Assembly (NCBI RefSeq): GCF_030272615.1
Contig: NC_081405.1
Span: 471,870,008-471,934,007 of the forward strand
Source of the DNA: Cryptomeria japonica
Lineage: Eukaryota; Streptophyta; Pinopsida; Cupressales; Cupressaceae
Direction: 5' to 3'
DNA: 64,000 nt
Positions 58,401-60,216 of the stretch are shown here, one piece after another (position 1 is the stretch's first letter; each line of letters begins with the position of its first letter). The notes beneath the pieces are model-generated. The model was not told where the DNA came from. It made no database searches and worked only from the letters and a program-made list of their open reading frames with translations. The translations under genes were made by a program, and so were the position numbers.

Positions 58401-60216
58401 TTCTTAGAAGGTGATGGTATGTAGGAATAAAGTGGTATAGCATGAGTAGGCTGAGGGGTTTGGTATGGGGAAAAGATTAGACAGAAAGTGCAAGGGACAA
58501 AGAAACATAAATAAGTACATATAGAAAGACAATTTATAAAAGAGGGAGCAGGTGCATGACATAAGTGTAGAAATCATGTAGTATGTTGGGAGAAGGGTAA
58601 TGAGAAACAAAAATGATAGAATGATTAGATACTGACAGATTGACCCAATAACCTAGTTGGTAACCAAGATAGGTTTTGGTGTGGAAGATGAAGTTGGTGT
58701 TTTACTCATTTTTATTATAATTAGTGGCATAAGTCTCCAATGCTACAAGATTTTGAATATGTTCTGGAAGGATTCACTCTGGGTTCTAGATTGTTACCTC
58801 TTCTGTTCTTAAAATCTTAATATTGGACAAAGTGAATTAATCAGGCAGTTGGTAGTCTATCATAAAATATGCATAGTCAATAGATCTGTTGAAGTTATGA
58901 GTATAGAATGCTAATTCTGGTAACCAAGAAGGTGAAATCTATGATTTTATCTTTTGGCAAAAAGAGTATTTGTTTGAATTTGCTAATTTGTGTCATTTCT
59001 GGCTGATAAATATGCATCGTAACTTATTGAACTGTAGGATGGGACCATATTCCGTTCTTGTTTGAGTAGAGCTGTAGAACATTAAATAATGAAAACACCT
59101 TTCAACATATTAAGCATGGTTAAAGAGAGCTGATCTAAGATATGGAGAGATGCCTCAGTAGTTTGTGGCCTCCATTTTCATTACCTTACACGAGAAACTT
59201 ATTGTATGAATAGGATGTTAGGAAGGGGGTAATCATTTTGTTGTGGCAATCTACCATAGGTTATAGCAGGAACTTTGTGAAAACATCTTAAATCATGATT
59301 AAAGGATAAGCTCAACTAGAAATCTGAACTGTGTAATTTAATGAACATATGTGAGAAGCAAGATGGTTTTTTGATTATGTGCTTTCCTGCAGGGAATTGG
59401 AATAAGTCTTGGCAGGGTAACTTCCATTTTTATTCTTGTATAACTCTACTTTGTGTTATGCTTTATGAAGCCAGGAGAATTTTATGCCTTGCCACAAAGT
59501 CCCCAGCTGTTCAAACAGATGTTAATGGTCTCAGGCTACGATAGATACTATCAAATTGCAAGGTGATGCCTATGACTCAATAATTATGGATATTAATATG
59601 CAGGTTCCCATTTTTTTGTCTATTTCAAAGAACTTTCTAAGCTGTTTAAATCACAGTCAATAGTGGTTTTCGCTTTCTCTTTCTGATTCATCTATAATCA
59701 ACTTTCAAGCTGGTTAAAACTTGAGCGCTACCAGTCACTGAATGATTTTTTTGGCATGATAACAGTTAATAAGCTACTTGCTGACTGCAAAGAAAGTATT
59801 GCATTATGCATTGAACTTAAATTTTGTTTATAATTTCTATTTCAGGTGTTTTCGGGATGAAGACTTGAGAGCAGATAGGCAGCCTGAATTTACACAACTG
59901 GATATGGAGTTGGCTTTCACACCAATGGATGACATGTTGAAGCTCAATGAAGATTTGATAAGACATGTCCGTAGTTTAATTGGGCTGGTGGTTGAGAGTA
60001 ATGAGCCTATAAGGGTGTACTCAAATTGCTTCTATTTATTGTGATTTTTTTAAGACTAAATTTGTATGGGTGTATCACAAATTATTATTGCAGGTTTTCC
60101 ATGAGATTCTAGGGATTGGACTTCCAGTTTCTTTTCCAAGGGTTACTTATACTGAAGCAATGGATCAGTATGGATCTGATCGACCAGACCTCCGCATCAA
60201 GATGAAATTAGCAAAT
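4084..60216 (+). CDS. aspS: organellar-type aspartyl-tRNA synthetase (gene span, 8 exons seen, 3' incomplete)
   Basis: Joining the exons listed separately gives 374 uninterrupted codons of a class II aspartyl-tRNA synthetase of bacterial (aspS) type, which charges tRNA-Asp with aspartate. Residues 1 to about 50 are rich in Ser, Arg and hydroxylated residues and poor in acidic ones, like a plastid/mitochondrial transit peptide; plant bacterial-type synthetases are commonly dual-targeted. Residues about 85-165 form the OB-fold anticodon-binding domain (GWV...[10 protein letters not shown]). Motif 1, the QSPQLFKQ aspartate-site loop and motif 2 ([18 protein letters not shown]) follow. Plant homologues are near 660 residues, so about 57% is present; the GAD insertion domain, motif 3 and the C-terminus are beyond the window. 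Introns are 2594, 22253, 92, 263, 29399, 283, 127 and more than 3784 bases, all GT-AG. The two giant ones hold nested transposable elements, yet every exon and splice site looks intact, so the gene is probably functional. Confidence 0.9.
4582..4920 (+). repeat. diverged direct duplication, about 205-bp period
   Basis: Two copies, about 4582-4712 and 4785-4920, share landmarks in the same order: a TCTAGTATT block, CAACTGGGTTT or CAATTGGGTTT, GCTCAAACACAAAC, a CAAGCC-rich stretch and CCATTTGAATTTTAG. It lies in intron 1 and has no coding content. Confidence 0.6.
5390..6174 (-). pseudogene. LINE (non-LTR retrotransposon) ORF2 C-terminal remnant
   Basis: Two adjoining open pieces on the minus strand (6174-5812 and 5811-5482) carry the hallmarks of the region just after the reverse transcriptase of plant LINEs: a YDSEVWG motif, [14 protein letters not shown], an LLAEA-F-L segment, and finally a Cys/His/Trp-rich tail (CETCWLKIL...CIFC) where LINE proteins have a zinc-binding end. 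A stop separates the pieces, and the RT core upstream is absent. It is a 5'-truncated, inactive copy inserted antisense in intron 1. Confidence 0.75.
6175..7025. other. rest of intron 1, no gene seen
   Basis: This is AT-rich intronic DNA without a recognisable element. It ends in a pyrimidine-poor but usable acceptor, TTGTTGTAG, directly before exon 2. Confidence 0.6.
7026..7169 (+). CDS. aspS: AspRS exon 2: second half of the anticodon-binding domain
   Basis: The exon has 48 codons, phase 0 at both ends. It begins [15 protein letters not shown] and runs through [11 protein letters not shown] to MTTGMIE, matching the OB-fold part of AspRS where the enzyme recognises the tRNA-Asp anticodon. 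The donor is GAG followed by GTGTGT. The next exon is 22 kb away. Confidence 0.9.
7170..9559. other. start of giant intron 2, mostly unassigned
   Basis: No protein domain was recognised. Open frames near 7384-7614, 8182-8777 and 8918-9193 show no family motif and are mutually overlapping on both strands. The right part (from about 8.9 kb) may belong to the R-U5 half of the minus-strand LTR that starts at 11115, but I could not fix its left end. Confidence 0.4.
9631..9640 (-). promoter_or_regulatory. TATA-like element of the minus-strand LTR
   Basis: CTATATAAGC on the minus strand is followed by a CCTGCAG stretch. It parallels CTATATAAGCCC at 18675-18664 in the related 3.9-kb LTR, so it probably marks the U3/R boundary of this LTR. 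Confidence 0.4.
10193..10530 (+). repeat. minisatellite of about 43-45 bp units in the LTR
   Basis: About seven degenerate units share GGAAGGACAGGAC, TATAATGAAAATT and GCTCTTCGTCCTTA. Each junction is itself palindromic (GTCCTT with AAGGAC). The last unit contains a 33-bp inverted repeat at 10471-10503 of the type that forms the array at 20.0-21.3 kb. Confidence 0.8.
10589..10645. repeat. long perfect-centre palindrome in the LTR
   Basis: The arms ATATATGGAATATAAC...AAGTATAAG and their complement meet at 10617/10618 with no loop; each arm is 28-29 bp with only a short mismatch (ATTTAAG against TTAAAG). The same palindrome, with a 3-base loop, is at 21345-21398, so it is a conserved LTR component rather than a chance hairpin. 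Confidence 0.85.
11128..11775 (+). repeat. degenerate tandem repeat, about 41-bp period, anchor GAAGTCCGCC
   Basis: The anchor GAAG(T/C)(C/T)CGCC or a close variant recurs at about 11128, 11171, 11244, 11298, 11339, 11381, 11421, 11456, 11499, 11598, 11637, 11679, 11722 and 11764, mostly 35-43 bases apart. The rest of each unit has diverged. It lies just outside the LTR end at 11115 and has no coding content. Confidence 0.65.
11826..13360. other. LTR-derived, purine-rich stretch without genes
   Basis: A long A/G-rich region with phrases such as TTTGCCCAACACT and many AAATTTCA-type words, similar in style to the LTR bodies at 36.9-37.7 and 49.0-49.5 kb. It is probably the U3 part of the plus-strand LTR ending at 14243. 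No ORF of interest was seen. Confidence 0.4.
13361..14243 (+). mobile_element. 3' (R-U5) part of a plus-strand Gypsy LTR
   Basis: Landmarks shared with the LTRs ending at 54598 (plus) and 17808 (minus) are ACCCTAATTAGGGTTT, CCTCATTTGTAAAA, a GAAGATTGCACC block, TTCAAGAGAGGATA and TTTTATTCT. The LTR ends in CCAACA at 14243 and is followed by TGACCTTTGGCCGAAGGG, a likely primer-binding site related to TTGGCACTAGAAGGAGGG at 54602. The gag of the next feature follows in the same direction. Confidence 0.6.
14750..16630 (+). pseudogene. Gypsy gag-protease pseudogene, pol missing
   Basis: The translation, with many stops, runs parallel to the minus-strand Gypsy element at 48.7-45.6 kb. It shows a capsid segment ([30 protein letters not shown]), two good zinc knuckles ([14 protein letters not shown] and [14 protein letters not shown]) and two eroded ones, then an aspartic protease region (NTIVDGG, later [10 protein letters not shown]). 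After the SSLNGLFH segment the sequence passes straight into a GTAC-rich spacer at about 16680, where the other copy has reverse transcriptase, RNase H and integrase. This is therefore an internally deleted, non-autonomous gag-PR derivative, now also decayed. The strongest evidence is co-linearity with the related copy. Confidence 0.8.
16680..17770 (+). repeat. GTAC-rich spacer of the gag-PR element
   Basis: At least 14 GTAC cores, most as CGTACG, CCGTAC or GTACGG, plus many GTATGG variants that look like CpG-decayed copies. The same kind of spacer lies at 41757-42405 in the related minus-strand element, between integrase and the extra ORF. A 24-bp tandem repeat (17026-17217) and one copy of a 376-bp direct repeat are inside it. 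GTAC is the core recognised by plant SBP-box transcription factors, but a regulatory role here is only an inference. Confidence 0.7.
17026..17217 (+). repeat. 24-bp tandem repeat, eight indel-free units
   Basis: Units start at 17026, 17050, 17074, 17098, 17122, 17146, 17170 and 17194, consensus GTGTCAAGACCGTACGAGAA plus GGAA. The exact 24-bp phase keeps one frame open across 16894-17424 and would encode an eight-residue VSRPYEKE-type repeat. No start or upstream fusion supports translation. Confidence 0.9.
17431..17806 (+). repeat. 376-bp direct repeat, copy 1
   Basis: Matches 21704-22079 over 376 bases with three differences that I can see (GCTGTACGG/GCTGGACGG, GACTGCG/GACAGCG, GTACGACTT/GTATGACTT). 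Copy 1 continues leftwards without break into the gag-PR element's spacer, so it is the original context. Copy 2 follows the minus-strand LTR end at 21703. Confidence 0.95.
18664..18675 (-). promoter_or_regulatory. TATA box of the 3.9-kb LTR
   Basis: CTATATAAGCCC on the minus strand is followed after about 10 bases by TTCATTTGTAAAGG. The LTR at 53.4-54.6 kb has CTATATAGAGG followed by TTCATTTGTGAAGG, so promoter position and downstream block are conserved. Confidence 0.55.
20046..21308. repeat. array of nine 33-bp inverted repeats at regular spacing
   Basis: Modules of exactly 33 bp start at 20046, 20213, 20379, 20555, 20721, 20898, 21065, 21240 and 21276. Each has a left arm TCGCYCTGGTCCCT, a 5-base loop and a right arm AGGGACAGGAGCGA that pair at 11-12 of 14 positions. 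Intervals are 167, 166, 176, 166, 177, 167 and 175 bases, then 36. Two variants differ at the Y and the loop. Intervening sequence is largely diverged. Confidence 0.92.
21345..21398. repeat. palindrome, second copy
   Basis: Left arm 21345-21370 and right arm 21374-21398 pair as at 10589-10645, with a TGA loop. Downstream sequence (GGATGTTTGAGAGTGGTTTC, GACCTCCAGGAGTTATA) also matches, which shows that the two LTRs are related. Confidence 0.85.
21704..22079 (+). repeat. 376-bp direct repeat, copy 2
   Basis: Same length as copy 1 at 17431-17806 and about 99% identical by eye. It begins immediately after the LTR terminus at 21703, and ends where 22080 onward departs from the sequence after copy 1. 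Confidence 0.95.
22257..22455 (+). mobile_element. small LTR remnant, family with 24.3 and 57.8 kb
   Basis: Begins TGTAGTCGACATAAAATGCC and carries GAGTATGGTATAGTCGG, CCTTGGCCGACCACCTCTGG and an AATAAAGATATATTTTACTCC end. The copy at 57767 has the same order with an extra middle part, suggesting an internal deletion here. No internal coding region was seen. A run of ten G at 22243-22252 precedes it. Confidence 0.6.
22532..24260 (+). mobile_element. LTR-like block beginning TGTAGTGTCG
   Basis: Starts TGTAGTGTCGTAAATTG after ACTCA and shows an LTR-like layout: AT-rich start, short ACATTCACATTT repeats at 23407-23451, and a GC-rich minisatellite at 23729-23821. No ORF with a known domain is present. 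The right end is not fixed; nothing resembling a target duplication ACTCA was found near 24260. Confidence 0.4.
23729..23821 (+). repeat. 31-bp GC-rich tandem repeat, three units
   Basis: Units start at 23729, 23760 and 23791, each with GGGGCGTGGCGCCCTGGTCC and CTGCCCAGGACA. The junction GCCCTGGTCCTG/CCCAGGACAGGGGC is palindromic and resembles the 33-bp hairpin module of the 20-21 kb array. A fourth eroded unit is near 23903. Confidence 0.85.
24272..24398 (+). mobile_element. second copy of the small LTR (3' part)
   Basis: ACCACCAAGGAAGGGAGTATGG through ACTCCTGTATCTGGTA is almost identical to 22335-22450 over about 115 bases. Together with 22257 this could be the pair of ends of one short element or two separate insertions; the sequence between them is LTR-like but different. 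Confidence 0.55.
24400..24899 (-). mobile_element. minus-strand LTR starting TGTAATGTCCCC at 24899
   Basis: Read on the minus strand it begins TGTAATGTCCCCATTTACG, the same terminus as the elements at 27111 (minus), 25439 (plus) and 63189 (plus). GGTTATAAAAGGAGG on the minus strand near 24697-24683 is a TATA-like site. CCAAT follows the terminus, but I found no matching left target duplication. It interrupts the LINE whose sequence begins at 24900. Confidence 0.55.
24900..25438 (+). pseudogene. LINE fragment: end of ORF1 region and start of the ORF2 endonuclease
   Basis: A Lys/Arg-rich stretch (about 25080-25200) precedes [17 protein letters not shown] at 25265-25320, the conserved N-terminus of the APE-type endonuclease of plant LINEs. 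An [17 protein letters not shown] segment follows, broken by a frameshift. It stops at ACTAA (25434-25438) where a solo LTR was inserted and continues at 28443. Confidence 0.75.
25439..28442 (+). mobile_element. solo LTR (about 1.54 kb) with ACTAA target duplication, itself interrupted
   Basis: Begins TGTAATGTCCCC at 25439 and ends ...CTTTCA at 28442. ACTAA is present on both sides (25434-25438 and 28443-28447), a 5-bp target-site duplication as made by LTR-retrotransposon integrases. No second internal terminus, primer-binding site or ORF was found, so it is a solo LTR left by recombination between two LTRs. A second solo LTR in reverse orientation sits inside at 25649-27111. Confidence 0.85.
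25649..27111 (-). mobile_element. nested solo LTR (1463 bp) with AAGGA target duplication
   Basis: On the minus strand it begins TGTAATGTCCCCATTTTAGC at 27111 and ends GGGATACTACA at 25649. AAGGA flanks both ends (25644-25648 and 27112-27116). A TATA-like AAATATATATAAGG lies near 26550-26537 on the minus strand. It shares its first 12 bases with the LTR it landed in, but the bodies differ. Confidence 0.85.
28443..28900 (+). pseudogene. LINE fragment continued (ORF2 endonuclease)
   Basis: After the ACTAA duplication the translation shows [19 protein letters not shown], matching the conserved G-GG-AIL segment of the LINE endonuclease, offset by one frameshift from the part at 25265-25433. The pieces are parts of one LINE copy. 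The end near 28900 is approximate. Confidence 0.65.
28901..29422. other. end of intron 2, no gene seen
   Basis: AT-rich intronic sequence that ends in TGTGTCTACCAG directly before exon 3. Confidence 0.6.
29423..29532 (+). CDS. aspS: AspRS exon 3: linker into the catalytic domain
   Basis: 36 codons plus two bases (AG). It encodes [18 protein letters not shown] and TEEVRL, the conserved hinge segment of bacterial-type AspRS. Acceptor CTACCAG, donor GTAATT. Confidence 0.92.
29625..29736 (+). CDS. aspS: AspRS exon 4: YRYIDLRR and motif 1 helix
   Basis: One base completes Arg, then 37 codons. It encodes [34 protein letters not shown]: the start of the class II core and the dimer-interface helix that leads into motif 1. 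Ends in phase 0 before GTAGAA. Confidence 0.93.
30000..30071 (+). CDS. aspS: AspRS exon 5: motif 1 and the [14 protein letters not shown] loop
   Basis: 24 codons, phase 0 at both ends. [20 protein letters not shown] contains the motif 1 proline (E-TP-L) and the flipping-loop region that closes on aspartate in class IIb synthetases. The next exon lies 29.4 kb away. Confidence 0.93.
30072..31250. other. start of giant intron 5, no gene seen
   Basis: AT-rich sequence without a recognised domain or repeat family. Confidence 0.6.
31255..31725 (+). pseudogene. RNase H domain pseudogene, LINE-type
   Basis: The translation shows [16 protein letters not shown] (first catalytic-Asp strand, with Asp replaced by Asn in NFNG), then [16 protein letters not shown] with the catalytic Glu, then [11 protein letters not shown] with the third acidic residue, and later [13 protein letters not shown]. 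This is the order in plant type-1 RNase H domains at the 3' end of some LINEs and in related host-like proteins. Stops near 31378 and 31608 and the Asp-to-Asn change make it inactive. An A9 run near 32837 could be the 3' end of the LINE copy. Confidence 0.75.
32192..32560 (+). CDS. unrecognised 122-residue ORF
   Basis: An open frame with a plausible protein composition (acidic and hydrophobic periodicity, [19 protein letters not shown]) lies between the RNase H pseudogene and the hAT pseudogene. I recognise no domain. It may be part of the 3' region of the same retroelement. Whether it is translated is unknown. Confidence 0.2.
   Translation: MQGEDFMVIDKRYRVNTDISSGFAAPLLDLGEQKDMVWALAQTLIKKIFLEESEEVLQMVRLGVGIPTLKDISRLLVKEAMVEWHPSLSKFCTNILMQHRHKVAWGCAFLKEITNLEPTYGM
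33030..35060 (+). pseudogene. hAT-family transposase pseudogene
   Basis: Segments in order match plant hAT transposases. At 33020-33140 there is an [18 protein letters not shown] segment (before an intron-like gap ending ATATTTACAG). At 33400-33590 there are [19 protein letters not shown] and [10 protein letters not shown]. At 33660-33790 there are NVVQVVTNN and [22 protein letters not shown] (catalytic-region CxxH context). At 34190-34320 there are [13 protein letters not shown] and [15 protein letters not shown]. At 34660-34890 lies the C-terminal dimerisation domain ([37 protein letters not shown]). Several stops and frameshifts disable it. No terminal repeats were located. A non-autonomous hAT element is present at 61.0-61.9 kb. 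Confidence 0.85.
35061..36118. other. intron 5 sequence without recognised features
   Basis: Short overlapping open frames only. An LTR begins at 36119. Confidence 0.5.
36880..37330 (+). repeat. degenerate tandem repeat of about 95-110 bp in the LTR
   Basis: Four to five units share AAATTCCTCCAC, GTGCCCAA(A/G)TTG, GGGTGCCAAA and GAGGAATTTTCCTCC. The last word is itself palindromic. Confidence 0.6.
37370..37737 (+). repeat. long direct repeat, copy 1 (mate at 49160-49558)
   Basis: Shared blocks include GCCCAAGATGAAGAAATTCC, TTTGTCAAAATTCTTTCAAG, GGAAAATCTTTCAAAATATC and GAGTTGGCGACATGCAAAGG. Both copies end their similarity after GGGAATAT. They are LTR pieces of one family in the same orientation. 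Confidence 0.85.
38601..39749 (+). CDS. Gypsy (chromovirus-like) gag ORF, zinc knuckle frameshifted
   Basis: A 382-residue open frame with the retrotransposon gag layout: a coiled-coil-like N-terminal part (residues about 35-75), an acidic linker, the capsid core ([55 protein letters not shown]), then a long Arg/Gly/Ser-rich nucleocapsid tail (RGRG repeats). The zinc knuckle starts as YKCNK but slips frame; CPENQ continues in the +1 frame at 39740-39860. The ATG at 38601 opens the longest frame, though the one at 38712 may be the true start. No stop lies within the core, so this is the youngest-looking protein copy here. Pol is absent: from about 39865 the sequence belongs to the minus-strand element. 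Confidence 0.85.
   Translation: MHVTEQPTVSNKLRQSSLCVDIQYSKNLSVEEETNPKMSLRMNMERIVREVRESLAQEMRATRESLDARLTSVETIQKRGVVTRDLSDQEEEEEVGEDTTPQEEHEAERDVEELRMDRLLKAVKNDGSKVKIDLPMYSGSLNGEELLDWIGEMDKYFDFEEILEGQQVKLARTKLKGHASLWWDYVQEERKKKGKTKITSWDTIVAKLKGKFLPSDCAIQLYRKLQNLKQKDMDVKNYTEEFYKLSIRSGHMEEDVDKVARYLNGLKYSLQDELSLKSPRTVEECYQLALKAEAKLQRKQEKQSRGRGRTNFRGRGTFAGRGQSQRSQGETSNSQGKTSDSRGSFRGRRSNNRGRFGSQRGGSSGFIDKFYKCNKFASMAMS
39740..39865 (+). pseudogene. end of the same gag in the shifted frame
   Basis: [20 protein letters not shown] and the following Ser/Glu-rich stretch continue gag after the frameshift in the zinc knuckle, then stop making sense near 39865, which marks the junction with the inverted neighbour. 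Confidence 0.6.
39946..41692 (-). pseudogene. additional 3' ORF (aORF1) of the minus-strand Gypsy element
   Basis: A frame of about 580 codons downstream of integrase, in the sense direction of the element. The natural start is the ATG at 41692-41690 ([15 protein letters not shown]), followed by one TAG at 41647-41645, an open run to 40904, a frameshift in the overlap 40941-40904, and an open run to 39946. The N-terminal part is basic. The middle holds a compact conserved-looking domain ([20 protein letters not shown], a VFGI segment, and [12 protein letters not shown]...[19 protein letters not shown]). The C-terminal part is acidic then proline-rich. The middle resembles aORF2 at 50-53 kb. 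I recognise no named enzyme. Its position is that of the env-like or accessory ORF of Athila-type Gypsy elements. Confidence 0.7.
41757..42405 (-). repeat. GTAC-rich spacer between integrase and aORF1
   Basis: I count 18 GTAC cores in about 650 bases, where about 2.5 are expected by chance, mostly within GTACGG, CCGTAC or GTGTACGA. The related plus-strand gag-PR element has the same kind of spacer at 16680-17770. On the minus strand CAAGGTAGGA near its 5' side could act as a splice donor. Confidence 0.75.
42480..43863 (-). pseudogene. Gypsy integrase
   Basis: On the minus strand in order: the zinc-binding HHCC region (H near [16 protein letters not shown], then [14 protein letters not shown]), the catalytic core with WGLDFSGPL (first Asp), [10 protein letters not shown] (second Asp) and NGQAEATNK (Glu), and a C-terminal GPY-type segment ([20 protein letters not shown]). 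Frameshifts at about 43400-43200 and 42950 and stops break it. The D-D-E residues are still present. Its product would insert element cDNA into the genome. Confidence 0.88.
43864..44320 (-). pseudogene. Gypsy RNase H region with an internal duplication
   Basis: Minus-strand pieces encode [14 protein letters not shown] (first catalytic Asp), [21 protein letters not shown] (catalytic Glu), [10 protein letters not shown] and [17 protein letters not shown], the order of a Ty3/Gypsy RNase H. A 152-bp tandem duplication covers its start. Confidence 0.8.
44162..44465 (-). repeat. 152-bp tandem duplication inside pol
   Basis: Copies start at 44162 and 44314 (TATGCTAGCG...) and share GCCCCAATGGCATAG, ATCCACATGTACGTGG and AGTCTCCTCTTG. 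The 152-bp length is not a multiple of three, and copy 2 lacks one base (TTTGATAGG for TTTGGATAGG), so the reading frame is destroyed. Confidence 0.9.
44318..45472 (-). pseudogene. Gypsy reverse transcriptase
   Basis: Minus-strand frames 45472-44885 and 44884-44318 encode the Ty3/Gypsy RT motifs: [69 protein letters not shown] at the catalytic site (the YxDD-type box), and LLGHIV and [13 protein letters not shown]. The two frames are separated only by TGA in place of TGG before MPFGL. Copies of this family with a Phe-Leu-Asp-Asp box are normal for Gypsy. Confidence 0.9.
45635..46342 (-). pseudogene. Gypsy aspartic protease region
   Basis: [20 protein letters not shown] at about 46140-46085 carries the catalytic D-[SGT]-G position as Asp-Gly-Gly, as in many plant Gypsy proteases. 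[11 protein letters not shown] and, in the next piece, a region ending in Asn-Thr-Met-Ser precede an acidic linker (45883-45635). The same order is in the plus-strand copy at 16.0-16.6 kb. Confidence 0.82.
46394..48659 (-). pseudogene. Gypsy gag with four zinc-knuckle positions
   Basis: Four frames (48659-48357, 48261-47743, 47746-47051, 47035-46394) read as one gag broken by frameshifts. The capsid part has [39 protein letters not shown] and [13 protein letters not shown] Lys/Ser-rich acidic linker follows, then [28 protein letters not shown], a third position with Cys changed to Tyr ([14 protein letters not shown]) and a fourth with His changed to Asn ([14 protein letters not shown]). The plus-strand copy keeps the third and fourth intact, so the ancestral protein had four CCHC knuckles. 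Confidence 0.85.
48690..48711 (-). other. primer-binding site of the minus-strand Gypsy element
   Basis: Directly after the LTR end at 48712, the minus strand reads TCTGGCATCATTGCCGAATT. TGGCATCATTGCCG has the form of plant Gypsy primer-binding sites that pair with a tRNA 3' end. The specific tRNA was not determined. Confidence 0.5.
48712..49016 (-). mobile_element. 305-bp 5' LTR of the minus-strand Gypsy element
   Basis: Starts TGTTGTGGATAATTATGCC at 49016 and ends GGGCAAAACA at 48712 (minus strand). It holds CTATATATATGTACATGGGC as a TATA region, and TTGAATG-rich R-U5. Gag, PR, RT, RNase H and IN follow in order. No 3' LTR was found beyond aORF1 near 39.9 kb, so the element is truncated there. 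Confidence 0.75.
49160..49558 (+). repeat. long direct repeat, copy 2 (mate at 37370-37737)
   Basis: LTR fragment of the same family as the LTR at 36119, same orientation. It contains an extra short internal duplication of TCTCTACAAGAATTTTCTCTC and CCACACGAATAGA (49341-49435). Left context from 49017 is purine-rich LTR-like sequence; right context after 49558 differs. Confidence 0.85.
49711..50044 (+). repeat. 167-bp tandem duplication upstream of aORF2
   Basis: Copies start at 49711 and 49878 (AACTTGGTAAGGAAATTC...) and agree except for a handful of bases. Each carries TTG/GTAAGG, a good 5' splice-site match, so the duplication doubles a possible donor. Confidence 0.92.
50098..50110 (+). 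promoter_or_regulatory. candidate 3' splice site just before aORF2
   Basis: TTTTTGTTTTGTAG ends two bases before GAATGGCG, where the ATG of aORF2 is at 50113. The T-rich tract plus AG is a strong plant acceptor, and GGTAAGG donors lie upstream in the 167-bp repeat. This suggests that aORF2 was expressed from a spliced subgenomic RNA. Confidence 0.45.
50113..53388 (+). pseudogene. additional 3' ORF (aORF2) of a second Gypsy element
   Basis: About 1090 codons from the ATG at 50113 to the stop at 53386-53388, with one frameshift near 50300, another between 52785 and 52920, and many stops, nearly all TAG. The N-terminal 300 residues include [29 protein letters not shown] and ...[27 protein letters not shown], laid out like the middle of aORF1. 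A Lys/Arg-rich NLS-like segment ([10 protein letters not shown], about 51855-51900) follows, then a long acidic, Gln/Glu-rich, coiled-coil-like region. The end abuts the LTR at 53389. I recognise no catalytic motif. Position and size fit an env-like or accessory protein of Athila-type Gypsy elements; other roles are possible. Confidence 0.7.
53389..54598 (+). mobile_element. plus-strand Gypsy LTR shared by aORF2 and the downstream gag
   Basis: U3 carries five GGTGCATT or GTGCATT repeats (53400-53650), then CTATATAGAGG at 53790-53799, TTCATTTGTGAAGGGG, and R-U5 ending AGAGAGGATAAGG...TTTATTCTGTG...CGTCAACA at 54598. It lies after a 3' ORF and before a primer-binding site and gag, so it serves as 3' LTR to the left and 5' LTR to the right. 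The exact 5' base is inferred from the aORF2 stop. Confidence 0.7.
53790..53800 (+). promoter_or_regulatory. TATA box of the 53.4-54.6 kb LTR
   Basis: CTATATAGAGG is followed by GGTTACCCC and TTCATTTGTGAAGG, matching the arrangement at 18675-18664 (minus). Confidence 0.55.
54599..54620 (+). other. primer-binding site
   Basis: TGATTGGCACTAGAAGGAGG directly follows the LTR terminus CAACA. The related LTR at 14243 is followed by TGACCTTTGGCCGAAGGG. Confidence 0.5.
54960..57766 (+). pseudogene. Athila-like gag-protease pseudogene, truncated
   Basis: The capsid region at 55290-55660 shows [55 protein letters not shown] and [13 protein letters not shown], typical of Athila-type gag. A coiled-coil Lys/Glu region (56000-56060) and an Asn/Gln-rich stretch follow. 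[15 protein letters not shown] at 56360-56400 is a knuckle-like segment. At about 57575 [21 protein letters not shown] matches an aspartic protease site with Cys in place of the catalytic-loop Gly (DSGAS expected). Stops are mostly TAG or TGA. It ends where a small LTR begins at 57767; RT and later parts are missing. Confidence 0.8.
57767..58080 (+). mobile_element. small LTR, longest copy of the 22.3/24.3 kb family
   Basis: TGTAGTTGGCATAAAATGC, a middle part with a TTGACGGTTGTG...CTCTACAACCGTC inverted repeat, CCGCCAAGGAAGGGAGTACGG, and CTCTGGTCTTCTTCTCTGTAAAGATTGCA. The 3' end is approximate. It truncates the Athila-like gag-PR on the left; intron sequence follows on the right. Confidence 0.6.
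58081..59470. other. end of intron 5, no element recognised
   Basis: Low-copy-looking AT-rich sequence without a domain match. It ends CTTTATGAAG directly before exon 6. Confidence 0.6.
59471..59562 (+). CDS. aspS: AspRS exon 6: aspartate-binding QSPQLFKQ segment
   Basis: 30 codons plus two bases. [20 protein letters not shown] and GYDRYYQIA form the conserved aspartate/ATP pocket segment before motif 2. The junction with exon 5 is in frame after a 29.4-kb intron. Donor AG/GTGATG splits the Arg codon of ARCFRDE. Confidence 0.93.
59846..59966 (+). CDS. aspS: AspRS exon 7: class II motif 2
   Basis: One base completes Arg, then 40 codons. [19 protein letters not shown] is motif 2 with the FRDE loop that binds ATP and the acceptor stem, followed by LNEDLIRH. 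The exon must end at 59966 (before GTCCGT), because joining to exon 8 then gives an ungapped match to the family; reading on meets a stop at 60042. Confidence 0.92.
60094..60216 (+). CDS. aspS: AspRS exon 8: start of the GAD insertion domain region
   Basis: 41 codons, phase 0 at both ends. [34 protein letters not shown] match the FPR-TY-EAM--YGSDRPD signature of bacterial-type AspRS. The donor AAT/GTGAGT is strong. No following exon was found before 64000. Confidence 0.92.

Noticed and set aside
59967-60044. Open frame continuing past exon 7 ([13 protein letters not shown]...)
   Set aside because: It is the intron 7 read-through. Joining 59966 to 60094 gives an ungapped family match, while the read-through ends at a stop.
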